From positions 1-22,179 of the forward strand of contig JAQGIX010000300.1 of NCBI GenBank assembly GCA_028290925.1: 22,179 nt of DNA, in the 5' to 3' direction. The position numbers and the translations under genes were made by a program. Origin of the DNA: Phenylobacterium sp. (GTDB lineage Bacteria > Pseudomonadota > Alphaproteobacteria > Caulobacterales > Caulobacteraceae). A model generated the notes under the pieces. That model was not told the origin of the DNA. It saw only the letters and a list, made by a program, of their open reading frames with translations, and searched no databases. Shown one piece after another: positions 16,043 through 22,179 of this stretch; within the stretch, counting starts at the first letter, position 1; each line of letters starts with the position of its first letter.

Positions 16043-16864
16043 ATGCGCCAATGGACCATCGACGCCTTCGCCAGCGGACCGTTCCGCGGCAACCCGGCCT
16101 GTGTGCTGGAGCCGATGGACGGCTGGCCGGACGCCGGCTGGATGCAGGCGCTGGCGGCGGAGAACAACCAGGCCGAGACGGCCTTCCTGCTGAAGACCTC
16201 CGATCCCGCGCGCTTCGGCCTGCGCTGGTTCACCCCCGCTCTGGAAGTACCGCTCTGCGGCCACGCGACGCTGGCGTCCGGCCACGTGCTGTTCTCCGAG
16301 CTCGGCGTGGATGCGGCCAAGATCACCTTCGACACCCAGTCGGGCCCGCTCACCGTGCGGCGCGACGGCGCGCTCTACGAGATGGACTTCCCGGCCCAGC
16401 CGCCGCGCCGGATCGAGACGCCGCCGGGGCTGGCCGAGGCGCTGGGCGTCGAGCCCGCCGAGGTGTGGGCCGGGCCCTATCTGGTGGCGGTGCTGGCCGA
16501 CGAGGCGGCGGTGCGCGGGCTGGCGCCGGACATCAAGAGCCTGCACGACGTCTCGCGCGATACGACGCTTGGGCGCGGCAATGTGGGCGTGGCGGCGGTG
16601 GCGCAGGCCGGGGCCGGCTACGACGTGGTCGACCGGTTCTTCGCGCCGGGATCCGGCATCGACGAGGATCCCGCCACCGGATCGCTGCACTGCATCCTGA
16701 GCCCGCTGTTCGCTGAGAAGCTCGGCCGTCCGCGGCTGAAGTTCCACCAGGCCTACCCCGGCCGGGGCGGTGACCTGGAGTGCGAGCACGGCGGCGAGCG
16801 GGTGCTGCTGCGGGGCCAGGCGGTGACGGTCCTGGAAAGCCGGCTCAGGATCTCGCCCGCATAG
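16043..16864 (+). CDS. PhzF family phenazine biosynthesis-like isomerase/epimerase
   Basis: The 273-residue protein has the two-domain diaminopimelate-epimerase-like fold of the PhzF family. The first domain carries FRGNPACVL (14-22) and the catalytic Glu in NNQAETAF (E45). PLCGHATLASGH follows as the second conserved block of domain 1. Domain 2 contains FAPGSGIDEDPATGSLHC, the matching conserved block. Family members isomerise small acids, and most outside phenazine clusters have unknown substrates; no phenazine genes are nearby, so a role in phenazine synthesis is not supported. The SD GGGGAG lies shortly before ATG 16043. The length is normal. The reverse terminator hairpin at 16870-16893 follows the stop. 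Confidence 0.92.
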   Translation: MRQWTIDAFASGPFRGNPACVLEPMDGWPDAGWMQALAAENNQAETAFLLKTSDPARFGLRWFTPALEVPLCGHATLASGHVLFSELGVDAAKITFDTQSGPLTVRRDGALYEMDFPAQPPRRIETPPGLAEALGVEPAEVWAGPYLVAVLADEAAVRGLAPDIKSLHDVSRDTTLGRGNVGVAAVAQAGAGYDVVDRFFAPGSGIDEDPATGSLHCILSPLFAEKLGRPRLKFHQAYPGRGGDLECEHGGERVLLRGQAVTVLESRLRISPA

Positions 16865-16869
16865 GAAAA

Positions 16870-16893
16870 CGCCCCCGGATCGCTCCGGGGGCG
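16870..16893 (-). terminator. Terminator of the exported-protein gene at 16916-17323
   Basis: Arms CGCCCCCGGA (16870-16879) and TCCGGGGGCG (16884-16893) flank TCGC. Read on the reverse strand it ends in TTTT. Its core matches that of the terminator at 17417-17442. Confidence 0.8.
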
Positions 16894-16915
16894 CTGGAGG
16901 TCTGGACCGTCGGTC

Positions 16916-17323
16916 CTAGCGCCAGTACGGGCGCTCGCGACGGTTGTTGGAGGCGTAGCCAGACGTCAGGCTGTCGATGCGGTTGACCACCGCCTCGAGC
17001 CGATTGACCTCCCAAGGCCGGGCCTGGCCGGTCTGCACGCGGTAGGCCAGCGGCTGCACCTGGCGCAGCTGGCCGCGCAGATCGCGCGCCTCACCCCAGG
17101 AGATCGCGCCGCTGCGCGCGGCGTTGGTGATCTTCCAGTCGAGGCCGTCCACGTAGGAGGTGGTCAGCCGGTTATCGTTATAGTTCCGGCCGTCGTTGTA
17201 ATTTTGGTCTCGATGCTCAGAATAGCCGTGGTTCCACGGTTGGGCTTGAGCGGTCGTGACGGCCGCCGCGCCGAGCGCGAGCGTAGAAGCAGCGATAGCG
17301 GCGATCGTCTTGAGCTTAGTCAT
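16916..17323 (-). CDS. Exported small protein, paralog A
   Basis: The 135-residue product has a clear Sec signal peptide (MTKLKTIAAI, an Ala-rich core, AQA cleavage after about residue 27) and a mature part of about 108 residues. Residues 24-52 are Asn/Tyr/His/Arg-rich (NYNDGRNYNDNRL). The conserved block from R52 to S118 (RLTTSYVDGLDWKI, ISWGEARDLRGQLRQVQPLA, RVQTGQARPWEVNRLE) aligns with the neighbour at 17456-17878 with 48 of 67 identical residues by hand. A good SD (AGAGGAA, 17331-17337 on the reverse strand) precedes the start. No catalytic motif is recognised; it is likely periplasmic. A strong terminator follows. Confidence 0.85.
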   Translation of the reverse strand: MTKLKTIAAIAASTLALGAAAVTTAQAQPWNHGYSEHRDQNYNDGRNYNDNRLTTSYVDGLDWKITNAARSGAISWGEARDLRGQLRQVQPLAYRVQTGQARPWEVNRLEAVVNRIDSLTSGYASNNRRERPYWR

Positions 17324-17416
17324 GGGTCAGTTCCTCTGCTTCGGTGTCCCTCTGCTTTGGTTCTGTCCGGACACGGTCATGGAAACTCGCTACGGACGGT
17401 ATGGTTTCCTCAAAAG

Positions 17417-17442
17417 TCCACCCCGGATCGCTCCGGGGTGGA
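17417..17442 (-). terminator. Terminator of the exported-protein gene at 17456-17878
   Basis: Arms TCCACCCCGGA (17417-17427) and TCCGGGGTGGA (17432-17442) flank the loop TCGC; on the reverse strand it is followed by CTTTTG. The core CCCCGGATCGCTCCGGGG is the same as in the 16870-16893 terminator, supporting duplication of gene plus terminator. Confidence 0.8.
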
Positions 17443-17455
17443 TTGAGGACCACGC

Positions 17456-17878
17456 TCAGCGCCAGCCGTCGTGGCGGTCGGAGCGCTGATCGTAGCGGCC
17501 GTACTGGTCGCCGCGGTCATAGCGGCCGTAGCGCGGGCCCCGGTTCACGGCGCTCTCGATGCGCGCGACCGTGCGTTCCAGCCGCTGGGCCTCCCAGCCG
17601 CCGGCCTGGCCGGTCTGCACGCGCCAGGCGATCGGCTGGACCTGCCGCAGTTCCTGGCGCAGGCCGCGCGCCTCGCCCCAGGAGATGCGGCCTTCCTGGG
17701 CGGCGTTGTTGATCTTCCACTCCAGGCCGTCGACGTAGGGCGTCGTCAGGCGGGAGGGCGCATAGGTCTCGTGGCGCTGGTAGTCGTCATGGCCGCCGCG
17801 CCAGGGCTGGGCGGCGGCGGGGGCCGCGGCGGCGCCCAGGGCGGCCACGGCGGCGATCGAGAGCAGGAGCTTTTTCAT
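17456..17878 (-). CDS. Exported small protein, paralog B
   Basis: The 140-residue product has a Sec signal peptide (MKKLLLSIAAVAALGAAAA, AAA cleavage after about residue 23). A mature His/Tyr/Arg-containing start is followed by the block shared with paralog A (residues 43-109: RLTTPYVDGLEWKI, ISWGEARGLRQELRQVQP). Its tail is repetitive: RYGRYDRGDQYGRYDQRSDRHD, with a YGRYD motif twice. That tail is absent from paralog A, and could be a low-complexity binding or assembly segment. Function unknown. It reads leftward ahead of paralog A with its own terminator between them, so they are probably separate transcripts. 17879-18054 holds no convincing gene. Confidence 0.85.
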   Translation of the reverse strand: MKKLLLSIAAVAALGAAAAPAAAQPWRGGHDDYQRHETYAPSRLTTPYVDGLEWKINNAAQEGRISWGEARGLRQELRQVQPIAWRVQTGQAGGWEAQRLERTVARIESAVNRGPRYGRYDRGDQYGRYDQRSDRHDGWR

Positions 17879-18054
17879 GGTCTTCCGGATCTTTCCATGC
17901 GCCGAGGAGATCGGCTTATGGCGCTCAGGAAGCCATGCGCGGGGTGACCGCGGTCTGAGCCGCGCGTTGTGCGGCGTTCAGCTTGGACGAGCGGCGCTGT
18001 TGAATCTCGAGCCCGATCCAGCGGCCAGGCGATGCCGCCTGACCCCATCGCGCT

Positions 18055-19950
18055 CTAGGCGGCGGAACTGGAGCGGTCGTGGCCCGCGGCGCCGGTGGCC
18101 GCGGCGGTGAGCGCGGCGCTGATCGCCTCATAGAGCTTGGCGATCTCGATCGGCTTGGCCACGTGGCCGTCCATGCCGGCCGCCAGATATTCCTCGATCT
18201 GGTGGGTCAGCGCATTGGCGGTCAGGGCCACGATCGGCGTGCGCCGCCGCCGCTCCTTGGTCTCCAGCCGGCGGATCTCGCGAGCCGCGGCGATGCCGTC
18301 CATCACCGGCATCTGGATGTCCATGAGGATCAGGTCGTAGCCGCCGGTCCGCCAGGCGTCGACCGCCTCCTGGCCGTCGGGGACGATATCGATATCGATG
18401 CCGAGGCTGTCCATGACCGCGGCCAGCACCTGGCGATTGGTCGGGTTGTCCTCCGCCGCCAGCAGCCGCAGGTCGGCGTCGTCGCCATGCGGCTCCACCA
18501 CCGTGACGGTCGGCTCGACGGCCTCGCCGCGGTCCAGCGGCAGCTCGACGGTGAAGGTGGACCCCTTGCCCTCGCGGGCCTCCACGTCGATCACCCCGCC
18601 CATCATCTGGGTCAGCTCGCGGCAGATGGCCAGGCCCAGGCCCGTGCCGCCGAACCGCCGGGTCGCGGAATTGTCGGCCTGGGTGAACTTCTCGAACAGG
18701 GTGGGCAGCTTCTCGGGCGCGATGCCGACGCCGGTGTCACGCACCACGATCCGCAGGGCGCCGGTGTCCGGATTGACCCCGACCACCGCCTTGACCGCGC
18801 CGCGCGGGGTGAACTTCACGGCGTTGGACAGCAGGTTGCCGACGATCTGGCGCAGGCGGTCGCAATCGCCGCGCCACCAGCCCAGGGCGGGCTCGGCGAC
18901 CTCGAAGCTGAAGTCGAGCCCCTTGGCGTCGGCCATGGCGCGGAAGCCTTCCGCCGCCCCGACCATCAGCGGCTCGAGGTCGAAATCGTCGACCACCAGC
19001 GCCAGCTTGCCGGCCTCGATCTTGGAAAGGTCGAGCACGTCGTTCAGCACCGCCAGCAGCAGGCCGCCCGACTGGCGGATCACGTCCAGGCGGTCGCGCT
19101 GGACCTCGGCCAGCTCGCCCATGGACATGACCTCGGCCATGGCCAGCACGCCGTTCAGCGGGGTGCGGATCTCGTGGCTCATATTGGCCAGGAACTGGGT
19201 CTTCAGGACGTTGGCCGCATTGGCCGCGTCGCGGGCCTGCTCCAGGTCGCGCATGGCGCGCTTCAGGTCGTCCTCGCGCTCGCCGAGCTTGCCGAGCAGG
19301 TGGTTGAAGCTGGCGGTGAGGCTGCGGAACAGCTCGTCGTCGGCGTCGACCTCCAGCGGCTCGAAGCTGCCGCCGGCCGCCACCTTGTGCATCGCCTCGG
19401 ACAGCCGTTGCACCGGGGCGATCACCCGCTGCGCCAGGCTGCGGGCCAGGAACAGGGCCACGCCGACGCCGCCGAACAGCAGGACGGCGGTCAGCGCGAC
19501 ATATTTCGGCAGGGTCGGCGCGAGCGAGGGTTCGGCGACCGTCAGGGTCAGGCGGCCGAGCGTCTGGGCGCCCAATTTCACCGGGCTGCGCATCAGTTCG
19601 CGGTCGCCGGCCGCCGGCCGGGCCGGCCGATAGACGGCGAGCAGTCGGCCGTGGTTGTCGGCGAGCTCGGCGGCGACGACCCGCGGGCTGGCCTGGAGCG
19701 AGGTGAGCGCCGCCTGATATTCCGCCGCGTCGCCGCGGCCGACGGCCGGGGCCGCGGTGGTGGCGGTGATCTGCACCAGCGACTGGAAGGTGGCCCGCGA
19801 CTGGGCGCGCTCCACCGCCCACTGCTGCAGCATGAAGGTCAGGCAGGCGGCCAGGAGCACCACCACGGTGGTGACCAGCCCGACGCTCGCGACGCGCGCT
19901 TGGAACGTGGCCACGGGGGCGGAGCGGGGAGCTGCGGAGGCGTCGGTCAT
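18055..19950 (-). CDS. Hybrid sensor histidine kinase, CHASE8-like sensor
   Basis: The 631-residue protein is an inner-membrane sensor. Transmembrane helices lie at about 22-42 and 150-170; the periplasmic region between (QITATTAAPAVGRGDAAEYQAAL, VVAAELADNHGRLLAVYRP) resembles the CHASE8 sensor. HAMP spans about 170-222, followed by a coiled coil. HisKA has the H box NMSHEIRTPLNG with phospho-acceptor H259. The ATPase domain shows the N box (NLLSNAVKF), G1 (DTGVGIAP) and G2 (FGGTGLGLAI). The C-terminal receiver has phospho-acceptor D544 in LMDIQMPVMDG and ends with the LT(A)-K blocks. No HPt or response-regulator gene is adjacent. ATG 19950 is chosen over the open extension to 20079, which lacks conserved sequence. 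Its neighbours are the exported pair (17456/16916) on the same strand. Confidence 0.93.
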   Translation of the reverse strand: MTDASAAPRSAPVATFQARVASVGLVTTVVVLLAACLTFMLQQWAVERAQSRATFQSLVQITATTAAPAVGRGDAAEYQAALTSLQASPRVVAAELADNHGRLLAVYRPARPAAGDRELMRSPVKLGAQTLGRLTLTVAEPSLAPTLPKYVALTAVLLFGGVGVALFLARSLAQRVIAPVQRLSEAMHKVAAGGSFEPLEVDADDELFRSLTASFNHLLGKLGEREDDLKRAMRDLEQARDAANAANVLKTQFLANMSHEIRTPLNGVLAMAEVMSMGELAEVQRDRLDVIRQSGGLLLAVLNDVLDLSKIEAGKLALVVDDFDLEPLMVGAAEGFRAMADAKGLDFSFEVAEPALGWWRGDCDRLRQIVGNLLSNAVKFTPRGAVKAVVGVNPDTGALRIVVRDTGVGIAPEKLPTLFEKFTQADNSATRRFGGTGLGLAICRELTQMMGGVIDVEAREGKGSTFTVELPLDRGEAVEPTVTVVEPHGDDADLRLLAAEDNPTNRQVLAAVMDSLGIDIDIVPDGQEAVDAWRTGGYDLILMDIQMPVMDGIAAAREIRRLETKERRRRTPIVALTANALTHQIEEYLAAGMDGHVAKPIEIAKLYEAISAALTAAATGAAGHDRSSSAA

Positions 19951-20103
19951 GGGATTCGCAGGCGGCACGGGCCTTCGATCTACGCCGATAATCCTAACGG
20001 TTCGCTTCACCCGGCTGGGTTGCGGCCCCTCAAACGAGGCTCGCGCAGGGGCTGTTTTGTGGCTTCCGCGCCACAGCACAACCCCTGGAGGCGGTTTTTA
20101 TGG

Positions 20104-20118
20104 TTAACAACTCATGAA
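20104..20118. promoter_or_regulatory. Weak CtrA-like half-site pair upstream of the 20190 gene
   Basis: TTAA (20104-20107), seven bases, then TGAA (20115-20118) is one base short of the CtrA pattern TTAA-N7-TTAA. GAATC (20116-20120) is also a CcrM GANTC methylation site. Both features are typical of cell-cycle promoters in Caulobacteraceae, but a single imperfect match is weak evidence. Confidence 0.25.
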
Positions 20119-20189
20119 TCATTTGCTGGGAGCTTCACCATTCGTTTACCGTGAGAACGTTGTTTTCCTTAATCCGATGGGGGCCTTCG

Positions 20190-20528
20190 ATGGAAAAGGT
20201 GTTTGTGGCGCAGCAGGTCGTGAAGAAGTTGGTCGAGACTGAAGAGGCCGTCGACCACGCCTTCGCCGAAGCCGCGGATCTGATGAGCGTCATGCTGAAG
20301 GCCCGCAAGGACGTGGACGCGGACCTGAAGTTCGCCGACGACGCCCAGGCCAAGCTGATGGAAGCCATGAAGGCGCTCAGCGAAGCTCGCACCGCCATGG
20401 TCGGCGTGCACAACCAACTCGGCGAAGCCAAGCTGCGCCTCGGGATCCGCACCAAGCTGATCTACGAGACCACCAACGGTCCGACCTCCGCGGATCTCTC
20501 GCAAATCGAGATGCGCGACGTCGGCTAA
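20190..20528 (+). CDS. Hypothetical helical protein (112 aa)
   Basis: The 112-residue product MEKVFVAQQVVKKLVETEEA continues as Ala/Glu/Lys-rich helices (AVDHAFAEAADLMSVML, LKFADDAQAKLMEAMKALSEARTAMVGVHNQL) and ends with an unpaired polar tail (NGPTSADLSQIEMRDVG). It has no signal peptide, membrane segment or Cys, and looks like an extended helical bundle or coiled coil. I do not recognise a family. The start at 20190 is chosen because a G-rich SD (GATGGGGG) precedes it; the open frame reaches back to a GTG at 20151. It lies 62 bases upstream of the membrane protein gene but is separated from it by a hairpin. Confidence 0.7.
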   Translation: MEKVFVAQQVVKKLVETEEAVDHAFAEAADLMSVMLKARKDVDADLKFADDAQAKLMEAMKALSEARTAMVGVHNQLGEAKLRLGIRTKLIYETTNGPTSADLSQIEMRDVG

Positions 20529-20559
20529 GGCCGACAGCCTTTCCGATCTTTAACTGTTG

Positions 20560-20589
20560 CTGCACCCCTTAGCGATCTAAGGGGTGCAG
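20560..20589 (+). promoter_or_regulatory. Hairpin hiding the SD of the membrane-protein gene
   Basis: Perfect 12-bp arms CTGCACCCCTTA (20560-20571) and TAAGGGGTGCAG (20578-20589) surround GCGATC. The ATG at 20591 is one base beyond the stem. The SD AAGGGG (20579-20584) lies inside the 3' arm, so the folded RNA would block initiation. The same segment is a 30-base palindrome and could also be a protein-binding operator or a terminator for the 20190 gene, but no U-run follows. Confidence 0.6.
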
Positions 20590-20590
20590 T

Positions 20591-21046
20591 ATGCAGTGGA
20601 CAGACCTCTTCTACATTGCGGGTCCGCTGGTCTTCAGCCTGCTGATCTGCTTGTTCGCCTTTCTCAAGGGCGGCCCGGCCGAGCGCATCGGCGCGGCGGT
20701 CATTCTCGCGAACCTGCTGGCCGGCCTCGCGACCGAGGCCTTCATCCGCACACAACTGGTGGTGCTCAGCATCGATGGCCTGACGGCCGTCGTCCTGCTG
20801 GTCCTCGCCGTGCGCTTCGCCAGCCTGTGGCTGGGGGCGGTCATGCTGCTCTATGCGCTGCAGTTCGGCCTGCAGGCCTTCTATCTGGTCATGGAGCGGC
20901 CGCGTGACGTGCTGCACGTGGTCATCAACAACGTCGATTTCTTCTCCGTGAGCCTGTGCCTGGCGGCGGGGACCATCCTGGCCTGGCGCCGTCGCGCCCG
21001 GCTGGCGGGCGAGCGCGCCGCCGTCTCGGCCGCCGCGACGTCCTAG
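20591..21046 (+). CDS. Small multi-pass membrane protein (151 aa)
   Basis: The 151-residue product has about four or five membrane helices: LFYIAGPLVFSLLICLFAFL (6-25), a second around 32-48, VVLSIDGLTAVVLLVLAVRF (56-76), WLGAVMLLYALQFGLQAFYLV (80-100) and a last one near 115-132 ending in basic RRRARLAGER. The C-terminus is presumably cytoplasmic by the positive-inside rule. There is no recognised domain or catalytic motif. The start ATG at 20591 is fixed by its SD within the hairpin at 20560-20589. It is followed by the structured leader of serC. Function unknown; its control by RNA structure is an inference. Confidence 0.78.
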   Translation: MQWTDLFYIAGPLVFSLLICLFAFLKGGPAERIGAAVILANLLAGLATEAFIRTQLVVLSIDGLTAVVLLVLAVRFASLWLGAVMLLYALQFGLQAFYLVMERPRDVLHVVINNVDFFSVSLCLAAGTILAWRRRARLAGERAAVSAAATS

Positions 21047-21106
21047 CGCCGCCCTATCGGCGCTATCAGAAAGTTTTTCTTGCACCGCAACACGAAGCGC
21101 GGTTCT

Positions 21107-21161
21107 TGGCCCGCGGGCCACGTCCCCCCAACGGGACGCTGCCCATCTGTAAGGATGGGAG
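21107..21161 (+). promoter_or_regulatory. Structured serC leader, candidate serC RNA motif
   Basis: Three consecutive hairpins precede serC: TGGCC/GGCCA around CGCG (21107-21120), CGTCCC/GGGACG around CCCAAC (21121-21138), and CCCATCT/GGATGGG around a GTAA tetraloop (21142-21159). The SD GGGAG (21157-21161) lies partly in the 3' arm of the third, eight bases before ATG 21170. A conserved RNA named the serC motif is known upstream of serC in Alphaproteobacteria; I recall it by position but cannot confirm that this sequence fits its model. Confidence 0.5.
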
Positions 21162-21169
21162 ACATCGCT

Positions 21170-22179
21170 ATGACTACCCCCGCCAAGCCGGCCATGCGGC
21201 CGGCGCGTGCTGAATTCTCTTCCGGCCCGTGCGCCAAGCGCCCCGGATGGGCTCCTGAAAATCTCCAGAACGCAGTCCTTGGGCGCTCCCACCGCTCCAA
21301 GCTCGGCAAGGCGCGCCTGAAAGAGGCGATCGACCGGACCCGCGACCTGCTGGAGGTCCCCGACGACTATCTGATCGGCATCGTCCCGGGCTCCGACACC
21401 GGCGCCATGGAGATGGCCATGTGGTCGCTGCTGGGCGGCCGGCCGGTGCAGCTCCTGGCCTTCGAAAGCTTCGGCAAGGACTGGGTGACCGACGTCACCA
21501 AGCAGCTGAAGATCACGGCCGAGGTGCTGGACGCGCCCTACGGCAAGCTCCCCGACCTCTCCAAGGTGCGCAAGGAGGCCGACCTGGTGTTCCCCTGGAA
21601 CGGCACCACCTCGGGCGTGCGCGTGCCCGACGCCGCCTTCATCGCCGCCGACCGCGAGGGGCTGACCATCTGCGACGCCACCAGCGCCGCCTTCGCCCAG
21701 GATCTCGATTGGGCCAAGCTCGATGTGGTCACCTTCTCCTGGCAGAAAGCGCTGGGCGGCGAGGCGGCGCACGGGGTGTTGATCCTGTCGCCCCGCGCGG
21801 TGGCCCGGCTGGAAAGCTACACCCCGCCCTGGCCGCTGCCGAAGCTGTTCCGCATGACGAAAGGCGGCAAGCTGAACGCCGAGATCTTCGAAGGCTCGAC
21901 GATCAACACGCCCTCCATGCTCTGCGTCGAGGACTACCTGGACGCCCTGCGCTGGGCGGCCTCGATCGGCGGCCTCGCCGAGCTGCGCCGCCGCGCCGAC
22001 GGCAACCTCAAGGTGCTGGAGGCCTGGGCCGACAAGACGCCCTGGATCGGGTTCCTCGCCGAGGACGCCTCGATCCGCGCCACCACCTCGGTGTGCCTGA
22101 AGGTGGTCGACCCCCGCGTCACCGCGCTGTCCGACGACGCCCAGGCCGACTTCGCCAAGAAGCTCGCCTCGTCCCTGGA
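21170..22179 (+). CDS. serC: Phosphoserine aminotransferase (partial, runs off the window)
   Basis: The open frame from ATG 21170 continues to the window edge without a stop (336 codons visible), so roughly the last 50 residues are missing. It is a class V aminotransferase converting 3-phosphohydroxypyruvate and glutamate to phosphoserine in serine synthesis. The N-terminal SSGPCAKRPGW (17-27) and the RSHRSKLGK block are the alphaproteobacterial SerC type (TIGR01365-like). The PLP lysine is K193 in FSWQKALGGEAAHG, and INTPSML occurs downstream. No signal peptide is present. The SD GGGAG is good. serA is often next in this group but lies outside the window. Confidence 0.95.
   Translation, partial: MTTPAKPAMRPARAEFSSGPCAKRPGWAPENLQNAVLGRSHRSKLGKARLKEAIDRTRDLLEVPDDYLIGIVPGSDTGAMEMAMWSLLGGRPVQLLAFESFGKDWVTDVTKQLKITAEVLDAPYGKLPDLSKVRKEADLVFPWNGTTSGVRVPDAAFIAADREGLTICDATSAAFAQDLDWAKLDVVTFSWQKALGGEAAHGVLILSPRAVARLESYTPPWPLPKLFRMTKGGKLNAEIFEGSTINTPSMLCVEDYLDALRWAASIGGLAELRRRADGNLKVLEAWADKTPWIGFLAEDASIRATTSVCLKVVDPRVTALSDDAQADFAKKLASSL

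Noticed and set aside
16043..16864. PhzF as sign of a phenazine cluster
   Set aside because: No other phenazine genes are present; PhzF-like proteins are widespread with other, mostly unknown, roles.
17925..18054. Small reverse frames between the kinase and paralog B
   Set aside because: Short, Arg/Pro-biased, without a good SD or family resemblance; treated as non-coding.
18079..20154. Long forward frame opposite the sensor kinase
   Set aside because: Antisense of intact kinase motifs; composition is Gly/His/Arg-rich with no domain.

Overview
This is GC-rich DNA with dense short-gap gene packing and an ordinary chromosomal gene set. A TrcR/DUF1013 cell-cycle regulator, two DUF465 genes, UbiX, a COQ9-family gene divergent from rpsU, and the alphaproteobacterial form of SerC point to an alphaproteobacterium. 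The overall flavour is Caulobacteraceae (Caulobacter/Phenylobacterium-like). The genus is an inference, not something I can prove from the window.

Layout: (1) 1-2998, left-hand metabolic genes: the end of an acyl-CoA dehydrogenase, an NADPH-dependent FMN reductase-like protein, a RibB-RibA fusion whose RibA half has lost its zinc/catalytic motif, and a DUF72 protein. (2) 3121-5860: an RTX metalloprotease of the serralysin type, then trcR and a convergent 57-residue DUF465 gene. (3) 5989-8130: ubiX, a TIGR02444-type gene and a second DUF465 gene read as one unit. A 53-bp tandem repeat follows, then a convergent GGDEF diguanylate cyclase. (4) 8131-10770: purE-purK behind a leader with two strong hairpins, a 144-bp palindromic element filling the gap, and a convergent COQ9-family gene. 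(5) 10961-14468: rpsU (apparently starting at CTG), ftsH with a strong terminator, a small 66-residue reverse gene, and folP. (6) 14613-16864: thiD overlapping a DUF925 nucleotidyltransferase, then a PhzF-family protein. (7) 16916-19950, reverse strand: two tandem paralogous exported small proteins, each with a near-identical terminator, and a hybrid sensor kinase (CHASE8-like sensor, HAMP, HisKA, HATPase, receiver). (8) 20190-22179: a helical protein of unknown function, a small membrane protein whose Shine-Dalgarno sequence lies in a perfect 12-bp hairpin, and the start of serC behind a structured leader.

The genes are mostly core metabolism and housekeeping: riboflavin/flavin handling (RibB, FMN reductase, UbiX), ubiquinone (UbiX, COQ9), purine synthesis (PurE/K), folate, thiamine, protein quality control and c-di-GMP signalling. 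I see no transposase, phage gene, tRNA, rRNA, CRISPR array or clear foreign island. I did not find a convincing new multi-gene system. The most unusual signals are in RNA leaders and short genes: a CTG start for rpsU, leaders with alternative or SD-hiding hairpins (purE, 20591 gene, serC, 476 gene), an alternating 18-residue RTX repeat, and the duplicated secreted pair with duplicated terminators.
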